From JACMNW01 sp043721855 (GTDB taxonomy: Bacteria; Pseudomonadota; Alphaproteobacteria; Rhodobacterales; Rhodobacteraceae): DNA of 30,432 nucleotides. The position numbers and the translations under genes are program-made. Below the pieces are notes generated by a model. It made no database searches and was not told the DNA's origin. It was given only the letters and a program-made list of their open reading frames with translations. Position 1 is the stretch's first letter, and each line of letters opens with the position of its first letter. Location: positions 1 through 30,432 of the forward strand of contig JAYSPY010000136.1 of assembly GCA_043721855.1 (NCBI GenBank), given 5' to 3'. Shown piece after piece: positions 6,340 through 14,644 of this stretch.

Positions 6340-6723
6340 TTACGGCGCGGTGTCACACACGGCGGACAGCTTGTTGCCATCCGGATCGCGCAGGTAACAG
6401 GCGTAGAAATTTGTGCCGTATGGGCGCAGGCCCGGCGCCCCTTCATCTGTGCCACCGGCAGATAAGCCCGCGGCGTGAAACGCATCCACCGCAGCGCGGC
6501 TTGGGGCCACAAAGGCGGGCATGGCGCCGTTGGCATTGGTGGCCGGCTGGCCGTTATAGGGTTTGGTCACCCAAAAGCGGATGCGGTCTGGGGACGGGGG
6601 GCCATAGCCGATTTCATCGGCGTCTTGTTCGCGCAGCACAATTCCAAGCGTCGGCATCACGGCATCATAGAACCGTTTCGCGGCGGTCAGGTTGTTGGTG
6701 CCCAAAGTGATATACAAGAACAT
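6340..6723 (-). CDS. VOC (glyoxalase/bleomycin resistance-like) family protein
   Basis: This single-domain protein of 127 residues begins MFLYITLGTNNLTAAKRFYD, the typical first beta strand and helix of a vicinal-oxygen-chelate fold, and ends NFYACYLRDPDGNKLSAVC, the last strand with its metal-ligand region (DPDGN). Two beta-alpha-beta-beta-beta units form a half-barrel; such proteins dimerise around a metal and act as lyases, dioxygenases or resistance proteins, so the substrate cannot be named. The ATG at 6721-6723 follows GCAGG; a GTG two codons earlier (6729) is an alternative. It is divergent from purA, with under 90 bases between starts, and transcribed towards the membrane protein at 5861-6256. 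Confidence 0.9.
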   Translation of the reverse strand: MFLYITLGTNNLTAAKRFYDAVMPTLGIVLREQDADEIGYGPPSPDRIRFWVTKPYNGQPATNANGAMPAFVAPSRAAVDAFHAAGLSAGGTDEGAPGLRPYGTNFYACYLRDPDGNKLSAVCDTAP

Positions 6724-6810
6724 CTGCACCTGCCGTTCATTTAGCGGTTTCGCCCATGGGCTTTGGTCGCTATATGACGCACGGTTTCACCAAAATCGCA
6801 AGGATCTGTC

Positions 6811-8103
6811 ATGGCCAATGTTGTCGTCGTCGGTGCCCAATGGGGTGATGAGGGGAAAGGCAAGATTGTCGATTGGCTAAGCGAGCGCGCCGATGTGATC
6901 GCGCGGTTTCAGGGTGGGCATAATGCCGGGCACACGCTGGTCATTGATGGCAAGGTCTACAAGCTGTCGTTGCTGCCGTCGGGGATTGTGCGGGGAGGCA
7001 AGCTGTCGGTCATTGGCAACGGCGTGGTGGTGGACCCGTGGCATCTGGTCATGGAGATTGAAAAGCTGCGCGGGCAGGGCGTTGAAATAACGACAGAAAA
7101 TCTGATATTGGCGGAAAATGCGTCGCTGATCCTGCCGATCCACGGCGAACTTGACCGCGCGCGCGAAGGCCAGACTGGCATCGCGAAAATCGGCACAACC
7201 GGGCGCGGCATCGGGCCTGCGTATGAAGACAAGGTTGGGCGGCGTGCCATTCGGGTGGCGGATCTGGCCGATGACGAAACGCTGGTAACACGCGTTGACC
7301 GTCTGATGGGCCACCACGATGCGTTGCGCCGGGGCTTGGGGATCCAGCCGATCGACCGGGATGCGCTGATCGCACAGTTGCGCGAAATAGCGCCGCAAGT
7401 GCTGCCCTATGCGAAACCCGTCTGGAAGGTGTTGAACGAAGCGCGCCGTGCGGGCAAACGGATTTTGTTTGAAGGCGCGCAGGGAGCTTTGCTGGATATT
7501 GATTTTGGCACCTATCCTTTTGTCACCTCCAGCAACGTGATTGCCGGGCAGGCGGCAACCGGCACTGGCCTTGGGCCAACGGCGATTGATTTCGTGCTGG
7601 GGATCGTCAAGGCCTATACCACGCGCGTCGGCGAAGGGCCGTTTCCGGCGGAACTGTTCGATGTAGACGGCGAGCGTTTGGGCGAGCGTGGGCACGAATT
7701 TGGCACAGTGACAGGCCGCAAAAGGCGGTGTGGCTGGTTTGATGCGGTTCTGGTGCGGCAAACCTGTGCGACATCGGGGGTGTCGGGCATCGCCTTGACC
7801 AAGCTGGACGTGCTGGACGGGTTTCCAACACTAAAGATTTGTGTGGGCTATGATCTGGACGGGGTGCGGCTGGATTATCTGCCAACAGCGGCCAACCATC
7901 AGGCGCGCTGCACGCCAATTTATGAAGACTTGGAAGGTTGGTCGGAAAACACGGCTGGCGCACGGTCCTGGGCCGAATTGCCGGGGGCGGCAATCAAATA
8001 TGTGCGACGTATTGAAGAATTGATTCAATGCCCGGTCGCCCTGGTTTCCACATCACCGGAACGCGAAGATACGATTCTGGTCACTGACCCCTTCGCCGAT
8101 TGA
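6811..8103 (+). CDS. purA: Adenylosuccinate synthetase
   Basis: PurA condenses IMP with aspartate using GTP, the first committed step to AMP. The protein is 430 residues, the normal length. It opens MANVVVVGAQWGDEGKGKIV, with catalytic Asp13 in the QWGDEGKGK P-loop, and has GGHNAGHT with catalytic His about residue 41. Also present are GTTGRGIGPAYEDKVGR (IMP loop), GAQGALLDIDFGTYPFVT and, near the end, ALVSTSPEREDTI (guanine-binding region). AAGGATC lies about 6 bases before the ATG. The DUF2842 gene follows after 28 bases on the same strand and is probably in the same transcript; upstream is the divergent VOC gene. Confidence 0.98.
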   Translation: MANVVVVGAQWGDEGKGKIVDWLSERADVIARFQGGHNAGHTLVIDGKVYKLSLLPSGIVRGGKLSVIGNGVVVDPWHLVMEIEKLRGQGVEITTENLILAENASLILPIHGELDRAREGQTGIAKIGTTGRGIGPAYEDKVGRRAIRVADLADDETLVTRVDRLMGHHDALRRGLGIQPIDRDALIAQLREIAPQVLPYAKPVWKVLNEARRAGKRILFEGAQGALLDIDFGTYPFVTSSNVIAGQAATGTGLGPTAIDFVLGIVKAYTTRVGEGPFPAELFDVDGERLGERGHEFGTVTGRKRRCGWFDAVLVRQTCATSGVSGIALTKLDVLDGFPTLKICVGYDLDGVRLDYLPTAANHQARCTPIYEDLEGWSENTAGARSWAELPGAAIKYVRRIEELIQCPVALVSTSPEREDTILVTDPFAD

Positions 8104-8131
8104 GGTGAAAAGATAGCGTGAGGAGACGCAG

Positions 8132-8377
8132 ATGACCCTGAGTTACAAAGCGCGGCGCGGCTTTTCCCTGTTGATCTTGCTGGTCGGATTGCCTGCTTAT
8201 ATCGTGGTGGCGGTCAGCGTGGTCAGCTTGCTGGATCGCCCGGCTTTTTGGGTGGAGCTGCTGATTTATCTGGGTTTGGGCGTGCTTTGGGCCATACCGT
8301 TTCGCCACGTATTTCGCGGCATCGGGCAGATCGACCCGGAATTGCAAAAGGCACAGGACGATACGCCCTCTGCCTGA
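8132..8377 (+). CDS. DUF2842 family small membrane protein (81 aa)
   Basis: The protein has a basic N-terminus (MTLSYKARRG), two membrane helices (about residues 11-33 and 42-58) and a short charged tail. The second half, VELLIYLGLGVLWAIPFRHVF, matches the DUF2842 pattern in which the second helix ends with 'W.LP.R' or similar. Its function is not known. GAGGAG sits 7 bases before the ATG, a strong site. It is 28 bases downstream of purA and probably co-transcribed. It converges on the large acidic protein gene with only 18 bases between stops. Confidence 0.85.
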   Translation: MTLSYKARRGFSLLILLVGLPAYIVVAVSVVSLLDRPAFWVELLIYLGLGVLWAIPFRHVFRGIGQIDPELQKAQDDTPSA

Positions 8378-8395
8378 AGCCAATTCACAGCAACC

Positions 8396-10753
8396 TCAGC
8401 CCGCCAAAGCGCGCGCTTCTGCCAGATAGCGTGAGCCTTCGGTCAGAACGAACTGGCCGCGCTTGATTTTCTGGATACGCCCTTCGCGCAGCATTGCGCC
8501 AAATGTGCGCAAGCCGTCTTCGCGCGAAAATTCGCTGTCGGCAGATAAGGCGCCGATCTGGCTCATCAACTGGGGCCGCGAAAAGTAGGGTCGCCCTTCG
8601 ATGCAAACCGAATAGGCTGCCGCCGCTTCTAGTATTTCGGCCAGGCTGTTGGCCCCAAGGCGTTCAGAAAATTCGGCAAATCCGCGGGCATCCGAAAAGA
8701 CGTTCGCAGTTTCATTGTCTTCGTCCTCAACGGTTTCTGGGGTTGGATCAACGGCAAGTGCTGCAGATGTCACCCGGCGCGGGCGCACCGGGCTGTTTGG
8801 CACTGCGGACAAAGTGGGTGCGCCATCGGTCGGTGCAGTGCGCGGGCGGTCAATACGCTGCGCCGACACAAGCACAAGCGGTGCCGGGCGCAGTGTTGGC
8901 GGGGCATCGTCGGACAGTGTGGGATGCTGTGGGCGCACCACACGGGCCAAATCTTCGCGGTAGGGGTCAAGGCGTTTGGCCTCCACCTCTTTTGGGGCGG
9001 CGCCACCTTTGGTAAATCGGTCTGCGACGGTTGCTGCAACAGCGGCCTTCAGATGCGCGATGGCTGACAAACGGCGGCGATTTTCTGGCACAGCCATGGC
9101 TTCGTTGGTCTGTTCAATCAGCCGCGATACGGCGGCTTCGCCCGCAGTGTCAAGACGCTGGCGCGCGTCATCTTCAGGGCCAGCCTCATCTTCAGGGCCA
9201 GCTTTATCATAGGTGTCAGCTATATCCTCGGTGTTATCAGTTTGTGCGGCTGTGATGTCCAAGGACTGCTGTTGCAAAGCCCGCAATTCACGGCGCAAAT
9301 CTGCTTCGGCATCTGCGGCCAGCATCGCCGCGACATCGGATGACGTGGTATCCAAAGCGGCAACGGGTGCGGGTGCAGCCTCAAGATCATCCCGACGCAT
9401 CTTGATAACCCGCGCACGGGCACGCAGCGCTTTTGCAGAGGGACCAGAGGTGGCCGCAAGATTTGGGCCATCGTCTGGGCCGTCATAGACATTGTCAATT
9501 TCTTCAATCATCGGATCGACTGCGGTGGTCGCGTCCATCGCAGCTGGTTCAATGTTGACGTCTGTGTCATCCTCGGGCAGGGCCGCATCTTCTTCGGCCG
9601 CTTCGGCTAAACCAGCTTCGTCACCATCAAGGGCCTCGTCCCAATCATCCTCGAAGGCGAAGTCAGCGGATGCGTCTGGGGCACGTGCGGTTGGCGTTTC
9701 GACAGCATCGCCGTCCAATGCCCGCAAATTGGCCAATTCGTCTTCGCTGATGATGTAGTCTTCGGCTTCGGCTTCGGTGGTGGCAGGTTCTGCGTTTGCA
9801 ATGTCTTGCGCAAAAGCGCTGTTCAACGCGGCAAGCAGGCTGCCGTCAGAATCCGATGTTGGCGCGATAATTTCTTCTGGCAGGATTGATTGCGCTGCGT
9901 CGTCTGACGGGTCAATCTGCGCAGGCGCAAATTCCGCCTCGGCGATAATTTCGAATGTTTCTTCGTCGTCATAGGATGTCTCGTCGGCAGCCGGCGGCTG
10001 TTGTTCTGATCTGTCTGCCACAAGAACCAGGGGTTCGTCCGTGTTCGGGTCGTCGTCATAGCGGGCGTCAGAGCCGGATGGAACCGGATCGTCCCAAGTA
10101 TAAGTGTCGCCGCCATCGGCATTGAACGCATCTGGCGCAAATGCGGCGGTCAACGCGGTGGTGGTGCCGATTTCATCGGCGTGCTGATCTTCGGAATAAT
10201 CAGCGAGAATCGGTGTGGTAGGTGCAGGGCTGATCGGTGTTTGTGCTGGCTGTGCTTGTGCTTGTGCTTGTGTTTGGGCCTGTGTTTGGGCCTGCGTTTC
10301 GGCCCGAGTTTCTACCCGTGTTTCCGCCAATTCTGCGTTGGCAACAGCGGCGCGAATGCGCAGCAGTTTGGCCGCAACACCGTCGGGCATCGGGGCGGGT
10401 TCTGACACAAATTCGGGCGCGGTTTGCGCTGTTCGCGTCGGAACTGGCACAGGGGCAGGCGGCTGCGATGGGGGCATGTAGGCCGGGCTTTGCATCGCTT
10501 CGCCAGTGCGCAAAACAACGCCGTTTTCGTTGATTTTTGCCTCGACACGGCGCTGAACTTCGCGTTCGGCAATCTTAAGAAGCATGGCCGCATCCGGAGT
10601 TGGCGGTTCTGCCCCGAAATAGCGGTCTTCTGCCGCCAGATCGCGGAAATATTCGGCAATCGCCCGCATGGTGTTGAATGGGTCATCAAACCCCTCCAGC
10701 GTGCAGGAGAAAGTCCCGTAAGACACCGTTAGAATTTTACTTGCCCCGATCAT
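8396..10753 (-). CDS. Large acidic, low-complexity protein of unknown function (785 aa)
   Basis: The protein has three parts. The N-terminal ~90 residues (SKILTVSYGTFSCTLEGFDD, then EYFRDLAAEDRYFG) look folded and conserved. A long central region (about 90-670) is rich in Ala, Asp, Glu, Pro and Thr, strongly acidic and presumably disordered; it includes a repeat tract at 148-170. The last ~105 residues (GFAEFSERLGANSLAEILEA onward, ending KRGQFVLTEGSRYLAEARALAG) look like a compact helical or winged-helix-like domain. There is no signal peptide or membrane segment, so it is cytoplasmic. I remember similar proteins in Rhodobacterales carrying a 'chemotaxis protein CheA' label, but no histidine-kinase or HPt motif is visible here. 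The ATG at 10753 is preferred; a TTG seven codons upstream is possible. Divergent from thiN. Confidence 0.85.
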   Translation of the reverse strand: MIGASKILTVSYGTFSCTLEGFDDPFNTMRAIAEYFRDLAAEDRYFGAEPPTPDAAMLLKIAEREVQRRVEAKINENGVVLRTGEAMQSPAYMPPSQPPAPVPVPTRTAQTAPEFVSEPAPMPDGVAAKLLRIRAAVANAELAETRVETRAETQAQTQAQTQAQAQAQPAQTPISPAPTTPILADYSEDQHADEIGTTTALTAAFAPDAFNADGGDTYTWDDPVPSGSDARYDDDPNTDEPLVLVADRSEQQPPAADETSYDDEETFEIIAEAEFAPAQIDPSDDAAQSILPEEIIAPTSDSDGSLLAALNSAFAQDIANAEPATTEAEAEDYIISEDELANLRALDGDAVETPTARAPDASADFAFEDDWDEALDGDEAGLAEAAEEDAALPEDDTDVNIEPAAMDATTAVDPMIEEIDNVYDGPDDGPNLAATSGPSAKALRARARVIKMRRDDLEAAPAPVAALDTTSSDVAAMLAADAEADLRRELRALQQQSLDITAAQTDNTEDIADTYDKAGPEDEAGPEDDARQRLDTAGEAAVSRLIEQTNEAMAVPENRRRLSAIAHLKAAVAATVADRFTKGGAAPKEVEAKRLDPYREDLARVVRPQHPTLSDDAPPTLRPAPLVLVSAQRIDRPRTAPTDGAPTLSAVPNSPVRPRRVTSAALAVDPTPETVEDEDNETANVFSDARGFAEFSERLGANSLAEILEAAAAYSVCIEGRPYFSRPQLMSQIGALSADSEFSREDGLRTFGAMLREGRIQKIKRGQFVLTEGSRYLAEARALAG
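10244..10331. repeat. In-frame 12-bp and 6-bp tandem repeats
   Basis: Inside the large acidic protein gene, five 12-base units related to GTTTGGGCCTGT follow one another at 10272-10283, 10284-10295, 10296-10307, 10308-10319 and 10320-10331; the first two differ at one base. Next to them, 10244-10271 repeats TGTGCT-like hexamers. On the coding strand this encodes ETRAETQAQTQAQTQAQAQA. Repeat lengths are multiples of 3, so unit gain or loss would keep the frame. Length variation between strains is expected but not shown. Confidence 0.75.
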
Positions 10754-10845
10754 CGGATGCCCGCCCTTTACCAAACTCTGGCCCTGTAATGCCGTGACTC
10801 TTGTGCTAATCCATGGACAGACGGCGGTTATTTGAAGGATTGATT

Positions 10846-10878
10846 ATGTTCATCATCCTCGAATCCTGCCTTAATTGA
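10846..10878 (+). CDS. Possible 10-codon leader ORF upstream of thiN
   Basis: ATG at 10846 is preceded by GAAGGATTGATT (AAGGA, 7-base spacing) and reads MFIILESCLN before TGA at 10876-10878. Its stop lies inside TTGAGGA, the GAGGA of which would be the ribosome site for thiN at 10892, so a ribosome ending here could help or hinder thiN initiation. It is in a different frame from thiN. There is no run of a single amino acid to suggest classical attenuation. It may simply be chance. Confidence 0.3.
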   Translation: MFIILESCLN

Positions 10879-10891
10879 GGACAGTATCGGT

Positions 10892-11599
10892 ATGAATGGG
10901 ATGATTGTCCAATCACAGGACGCGGTAACGGTGGTTGGTGGCGGGCCGGTTACGCGGCGGGATCTGTCGCTGTGCATGGCGCGTGCCCCGGTGATTGTCG
11001 CGGCGGATGGCGGTGCAGACCGGGTGCTGGCGGCGGGGCTGATGCCAAGTGCTGTGATCGGGGATTTCGACAGTATATCTGACGCTGCTTTGGCGGTGAT
11101 TGCGCCCGGGCGGTTGTTTCGGATTGCCGAACAGGACTCGACTGATTTCGCCAAGGTGTTGCGGTCGGTTGATGCGCCGTTCGTGCTGGCGCTGGGGGTG
11201 ACGGGCGCGCGGGTGGATCACGGGTTGGCTGTGTTGAACGCTCTGGTGCGGCATCGGGGTTGCCCGTGTCTGGTGATCAGTGGAATGGACGTCATTTTTC
11301 ACGTGCCGCATGAGGTGACATTAAAGCTGCGTGTCGGGGATCGGTTTTCGCTGTTCCCGATGGGGCCTGTCTCGGGCAAAAGTCAGGGCCTGCATTGGCC
11401 GATTGATGAAGTGGCACTGGCACCCGATGGCAAGACAGGCACCTCGAACCGGGTAAGCCAGCCTGTGGTGCAGGTGCAATTTGATCGCCCCGGCATGTTG
11501 GTGATCGTGCCCCGCGCGCGGCTTGATGCGGCGATCAGTGGGTTGGTGCCGAAATGGCGCGGGCGGCATTACGTGCCACACGGTGTTCGCGGTGAATGA
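10892..11599 (+). CDS. thiN: Thiamine pyrophosphokinase (thiamine diphosphokinase)
   Basis: The enzyme transfers pyrophosphate from ATP to thiamine to give thiamine diphosphate. The 235-residue protein shows the family motifs in order: ADGGADRVL (38-46), VIGDFDSI (55-62, metal-binding aspartates 58 and 60), EQDSTDFAKVL (80-90, Asp82 and Asp85) and GVTGARVDHGLAVLN (102-116), the last with the conserved Asp-His of the thiamine site. The C-terminal half is a beta-rich thiamine-binding domain. GAGGA lies 11 bases before the ATG; a second in-frame ATG three codons on is also possible. No THI-box riboswitch was recognised upstream. A 10-codon ORF precedes it. Its last 65 bases overlap the convergent EamA gene. 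Confidence 0.93.
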   Translation: MNGMIVQSQDAVTVVGGGPVTRRDLSLCMARAPVIVAADGGADRVLAAGLMPSAVIGDFDSISDAALAVIAPGRLFRIAEQDSTDFAKVLRSVDAPFVLALGVTGARVDHGLAVLNALVRHRGCPCLVISGMDVIFHVPHEVTLKLRVGDRFSLFPMGPVSGKSQGLHWPIDEVALAPDGKTGTSNRVSQPVVQVQFDRPGMLVIVPRARLDAAISGLVPKWRGRHYVPHGVRGE

Positions 11600-12458
11600 T
11601 ATAAAGGCCCGATGACACGATCACGGCAATGCCAGCCCATGTCATTGCATTGGGGAAATCATTGAACACCAGATAGCCAAGCGCCACGGCAGCGACAATT
11701 TCCAGATAATGCAGGGGGGCCAGCGTCGATGTGGGCGCGAATTTCAGCGCATAGGTCATGCACATATGGCTAAGGGCGGCCCAAAAGCCGACGCCAAACA
11801 GCCAAAGCCATGCAATGCCCTGCGGCGCCACACTGTCAAGTGAGGCGAACCCCGATCCGTCGAGCAGCCAAAGGGCTGGCAGGCAGATCGCCGATCCGGC
11901 CAGCGATGTGTGCAGTTGCATGGCAACCGGATGCATGGATTGCGACATGTGGCGGGTCAGCAGCATGTAGAAGGCAAAAAAGAATGCGGTGCCAAGCGGG
12001 TAAAGCGCAATGCTGCCAAAGGCGGCCAAGCTGGGTTGTATAACCAGCAGCGCGCCGCCAAAGCCCACGGCGCAGGCGACAATGCGGCGCGGGCCGATCT
12101 GATCGCCGAACAGAAAGCTGCCAAGTATCAGCAGGATGAAAGGTTCGACAAAGGCAATCGCAAGCGCATCTGCGACCGGCATAACGGCGATACCTGCCAC
12201 AAAAGTGTAAGTCGACAGGATCAGGAACACCGCGCGCAGAATGATCAACCCGGTCATGCGGCGATCAAGGCGCAGGGTGATGCGCATGATACCGGCAATG
12301 GGCAGCATCAGCGCCCCTTGCACTAAAAAGCGCGCACCCGTGATTTGCCCCACCGGAACAGTTGCAGCGGCAAGTTTGGACGACACATCCAACAACGGTG
12401 CCAGCACGCAAAATGCAAGCATAAGGCCAACGCCGGGCAGGATGCGATCTGTCGTCAT
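11535..12458 (-). CDS. EamA/DMT-family transporter
   Basis: A 307-residue inner-membrane protein with ten predicted helices arranged as two EamA repeats (about residues 8-140 and 150-288), the drug/metabolite transporter architecture. Typical features are the glycine-rich helix ends and, in the first repeat, 'PVADALAIAFVEPFILLILG', the E/P-containing helix of EamA domains, mirrored by 'PTSTLAPLHYLEIVAAVALG' in the second. Substrate cannot be read from sequence; relatives move amino acids, nucleosides or metabolites. The short cytoplasmic tail is basic (REHRVARNAAR). Its last codons overlap the end of thiN on the opposite strand by 65 bases. Upstream lies sdaA on the same strand, 137 bases away. 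The start at 12458 fits the first helix; ribosome site weak. Confidence 0.9.
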   Translation of the reverse strand: MTTDRILPGVGLMLAFCVLAPLLDVSSKLAAATVPVGQITGARFLVQGALMLPIAGIMRITLRLDRRMTGLIILRAVFLILSTYTFVAGIAVMPVADALAIAFVEPFILLILGSFLFGDQIGPRRIVACAVGFGGALLVIQPSLAAFGSIALYPLGTAFFFAFYMLLTRHMSQSMHPVAMQLHTSLAGSAICLPALWLLDGSGFASLDSVAPQGIAWLWLFGVGFWAALSHMCMTYALKFAPTSTLAPLHYLEIVAAVALGYLVFNDFPNAMTWAGIAVIVSSGLYIIHREHRVARNAARAISAPTH

Positions 12459-12537
12459 TAACGATGGGTATGGGGGGCGTTAGCCCATGTCCAGCCTGAA
12501 GGCGACATTTGTCCGACAAAAGCGGCCTTGGCCGATC

Positions 12538-12584
12538 AAGGATTTTCAGAAAGTCCTTCGGAAAATTTTTGCGAAAATTTTTGC
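12538..12584. repeat. Dyad plus tandem 12-bp A/T-rich unit
   Basis: GAAAATTTTTGC is repeated exactly twice at 12561-12572 and 12573-12584. Just before it, AAGGA (12538-12542) pairs with TCCTT (12554-12558) around an imperfect inner stem. This lies in the 137-base gap between sdaA (ends 12596) and the EamA gene (starts 12458), both on the minus strand. It could be a weak terminator for sdaA or promoter-proximal curved DNA for the transporter; neither is proven. Confidence 0.45.
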
Positions 12585-12595
12585 GGTGCCGGGCT

Positions 12596-13972
12596 TCAAC
12601 AGTTGGGCACGTTGACGGCAAGACCGCCCAGCGAGGTTTCTTTGTATTTGTCCATCATATCGTTGCCGGTCTGGCGCATCGTCTCGATGCAGACATCAAG
12701 GCTGACCAAATGAATACCGTCACCGCGCAACGCGAGACTTGCAGCAGAGATGGCTTTGATGGCGCCAAGGCCATTGCGTTCGATGCAAGGCACCTGCACA
12801 AGGCCACGCACGGGGTCGCAAGTCATGCCCAGATGATGTTCCAACGCAATTTCGGCCGCGTTTTCCACTTGTTCCGGCGTGCCCCCCATAACGGCAGCAA
12901 ATCCTGCGGCGGCCATGGCGGCGGCAGAGCCTACTTCGGCCTGACAGCCGCATTCAGCACCAGAAATGGATGCGTTGTGTTTCACCAACCCGCCGATGGC
13001 AGCGGCAGTCAGCATGAATTCGCCAATTTTTGACGATGATGCGCCTGGCACATGGTCCAGATAGTATCTCAGCACGGCGGGCACCACGCCAGCAGCACCG
13101 TTGGTGGGGGCGGTGACGACCTGGCCACCGGCGGCGTTTTCCTCGTTTACTGCCATGGCATACAGGCTCATCCAGTCATTGGTGGTATGCGGCGCGGTCA
13201 TGTTGAGGCCACGTTCCGCCATAAGCGCGTCATGAATGCCCTTGGCACGGCGGCGCACCTTCAGGCCCCCCGGAAGAATGCCAGTGCCCGCAATGCCGCG
13301 ATCAATGCAATCGGTCATCACCTGCCAGATCCGGTCTATTCCCGCATCCAGATCAGCCGCGCCACGGAACGCCAGTTCATTGGCGCGTTTCATCTGGGCA
13401 ATGGATTTGCCAGAAGCTTTGGCCATCGCCATCATCGCATCGGCAGATTCGAACGGATAGGGCACGGCGGCGGGTTTTGCTTTCTTTTCACCCTTCGCGT
13501 CCAACTCATCTGCCGTCAGAACAAAGCCGCCACCGATGGAATAATAGGTCTCTGCTAAGATCACATCGCCCTGCGCGTCGGTTGCTTTCAGGATCATGCC
13601 ATTTGCATGGCCGGGCAGGGCGGGGCCGTAGTCGAAGATCAGGTCTGCGCCGGGGTCAAAGTGCAAGGCCGGCAGGCCGGGGGCGGTGATGGTTTTGGTT
13701 TCACGGATAAGGGCAAGGGCGGCATCGGCGCGTTCGGCATCATAGGTGGCGGGCTCGAACCCGGCGAGGCCCAGAATCGTAGCACGGTCGGTGGCGTGGC
13801 CGACCCCGGTGAAGGCCAGCGATCCGTGCAGGCTGGCGCGCAGGCCTTTTGGGTGAAACGGGCTGGCGCGCAACGTATCCAGAAAACGGGCGGCGGCAAC
13901 CATGGGCCCCATGGTGTGCGACGAGGATGGGCCGATGCCGATTTTGAACATGTCGAAGACGGAAAGAAACAT
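12596..13972 (-). CDS. sdaA: L-serine ammonia-lyase (iron-sulfur type)
   Basis: This enzyme deaminates L-serine to pyruvate and ammonia with an oxygen-sensitive [4Fe-4S] cluster. The single chain of 458 residues has the beta domain first (MFLSVFDMFKIGIGPSSSHT, with the SSSHT substrate-binding loop) and the alpha domain from about residue 180. Cys343 (in AECGCQAE), Cys385 (MTCDPV) and Cys396 (VPCIERN) fit the cluster ligands, and the protein ends in Cys458. In the crystallised Legionella enzyme the same numbering applies, and the C-terminal Cys inserts into the active site as a built-in inhibitor, displaced by substrate. The ATG lies six bases after the stop of the upstream GST gene, so the two are one operon. 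Confidence 0.96.
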   Translation of the reverse strand: MFLSVFDMFKIGIGPSSSHTMGPMVAAARFLDTLRASPFHPKGLRASLHGSLAFTGVGHATDRATILGLAGFEPATYDAERADAALALIRETKTITAPGLPALHFDPGADLIFDYGPALPGHANGMILKATDAQGDVILAETYYSIGGGFVLTADELDAKGEKKAKPAAVPYPFESADAMMAMAKASGKSIAQMKRANELAFRGAADLDAGIDRIWQVMTDCIDRGIAGTGILPGGLKVRRRAKGIHDALMAERGLNMTAPHTTNDWMSLYAMAVNEENAAGGQVVTAPTNGAAGVVPAVLRYYLDHVPGASSSKIGEFMLTAAAIGGLVKHNASISGAECGCQAEVGSAAAMAAAGFAAVMGGTPEQVENAAEIALEHHLGMTCDPVRGLVQVPCIERNGLGAIKAISAASLALRGDGIHLVSLDVCIETMRQTGNDMMDKYKETSLGGLAVNVPNC

Positions 13973-13978
13973 CGCGGA

Positions 13979-14644
13979 TCAGCTTTCGGGGTTAGAGAAG
14001 AAGGTGCCGCTTAGCCCTTCGGTAAGCGCTGCCCGCATCGCGGCGGGACGGGTTTCCATGGCAACCAAGATGGCATGGATAGCAGGGAAATTGGCGCTGT
14101 TGATGGCGTGTTCGGGGAACTTGGCAAACGCTTTCATCCAGCGCATCAGAACGGCAAGATGATAGGTCAGGATCGAAGGCGCGGCGGCGGAAAGCCATCC
14201 GGGTTCGGCGGTTGTGATCATCGCGTCCAGCACTGCCAGCTCTGCCATCAGCCGCGTGTGGGTGTTTTGTGAGACGGCAAAAGACACCTCTTCGCCGCCG
14301 GGGCGGTAGGGGTGGACAAGATTCATCATGCCGGTGTGCAGTGAGAAGTTGGTAAAAAAGAACCAGCTTAGAAACGCGGCGCGGTCGGGCGATGCAGGGG
14401 CAGGGGCCAAGGCGCCGTGACGGTCGGCCAGCCAGAGGGTGATGGCCGCCGTCTCGAACATCGGGCCATCCGGGGTTTGCATGGCGGGAATTTTGCCGAA
14501 CGGATTCATCGCGCGGTGGGCGGGCGCATCAAGATCACCAGTGTCGAAATCCAGCGTGTTCAGGCTATAGGGCTGGCCCAATTCCTCCAGCACCAAATGC
14601 ACGATCAGCGAGGCAAAATCGGGAATGGATTGCAGGGTGTACAT
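13979..14644 (-). CDS. Glutathione S-transferase family protein (221 aa)
   Basis: The N-terminal thioredoxin-like domain (1-80) reads MYTLQSIPDFASLIVHLVLE, with the 'FGKIPAMQTPDGPMFETAAI' segment that in GSTs binds glutathione (cis-Pro and Glu/Thr-Ala of 'E(S/T)AAI'). The rest is an all-helical C-terminal domain. There is no Cys or Tyr in the usual first-loop catalytic place; the first loop has Ser (DFAS), a common variant. GGAG lies 7 bases before ATG 14644; the open frame extends to 14692. It sits between a second GST gene upstream (14729-15409) and sdaA downstream (6-base gap), all minus strand. Substrate unknown. The two GSTs are paralogues: both have MY.L...D.ASLI...LEE, N(P).G.IPA..TPDGP.FETAAI..WL.DRH. 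Confidence 0.9.
   Translation of the reverse strand: MYTLQSIPDFASLIVHLVLEELGQPYSLNTLDFDTGDLDAPAHRAMNPFGKIPAMQTPDGPMFETAAITLWLADRHGALAPAPASPDRAAFLSWFFFTNFSLHTGMMNLVHPYRPGGEEVSFAVSQNTHTRLMAELAVLDAMITTAEPGWLSAAAPSILTYHLAVLMRWMKAFAKFPEHAINSANFPAIHAILVAMETRPAAMRAALTEGLSGTFFSNPES

Noticed and set aside
6877..7761. Long open frame on the minus strand inside purA
   Set aside because: It lies wholly opposite the conserved purA frame, has no recognisable motif, and such antisense frames are expected in GC-rich coding DNA.
10754..10891. THI-box (TPP) riboswitch before thiN
   Set aside because: The conserved CUGAGA and GAC-type core elements were not found in this short gap.
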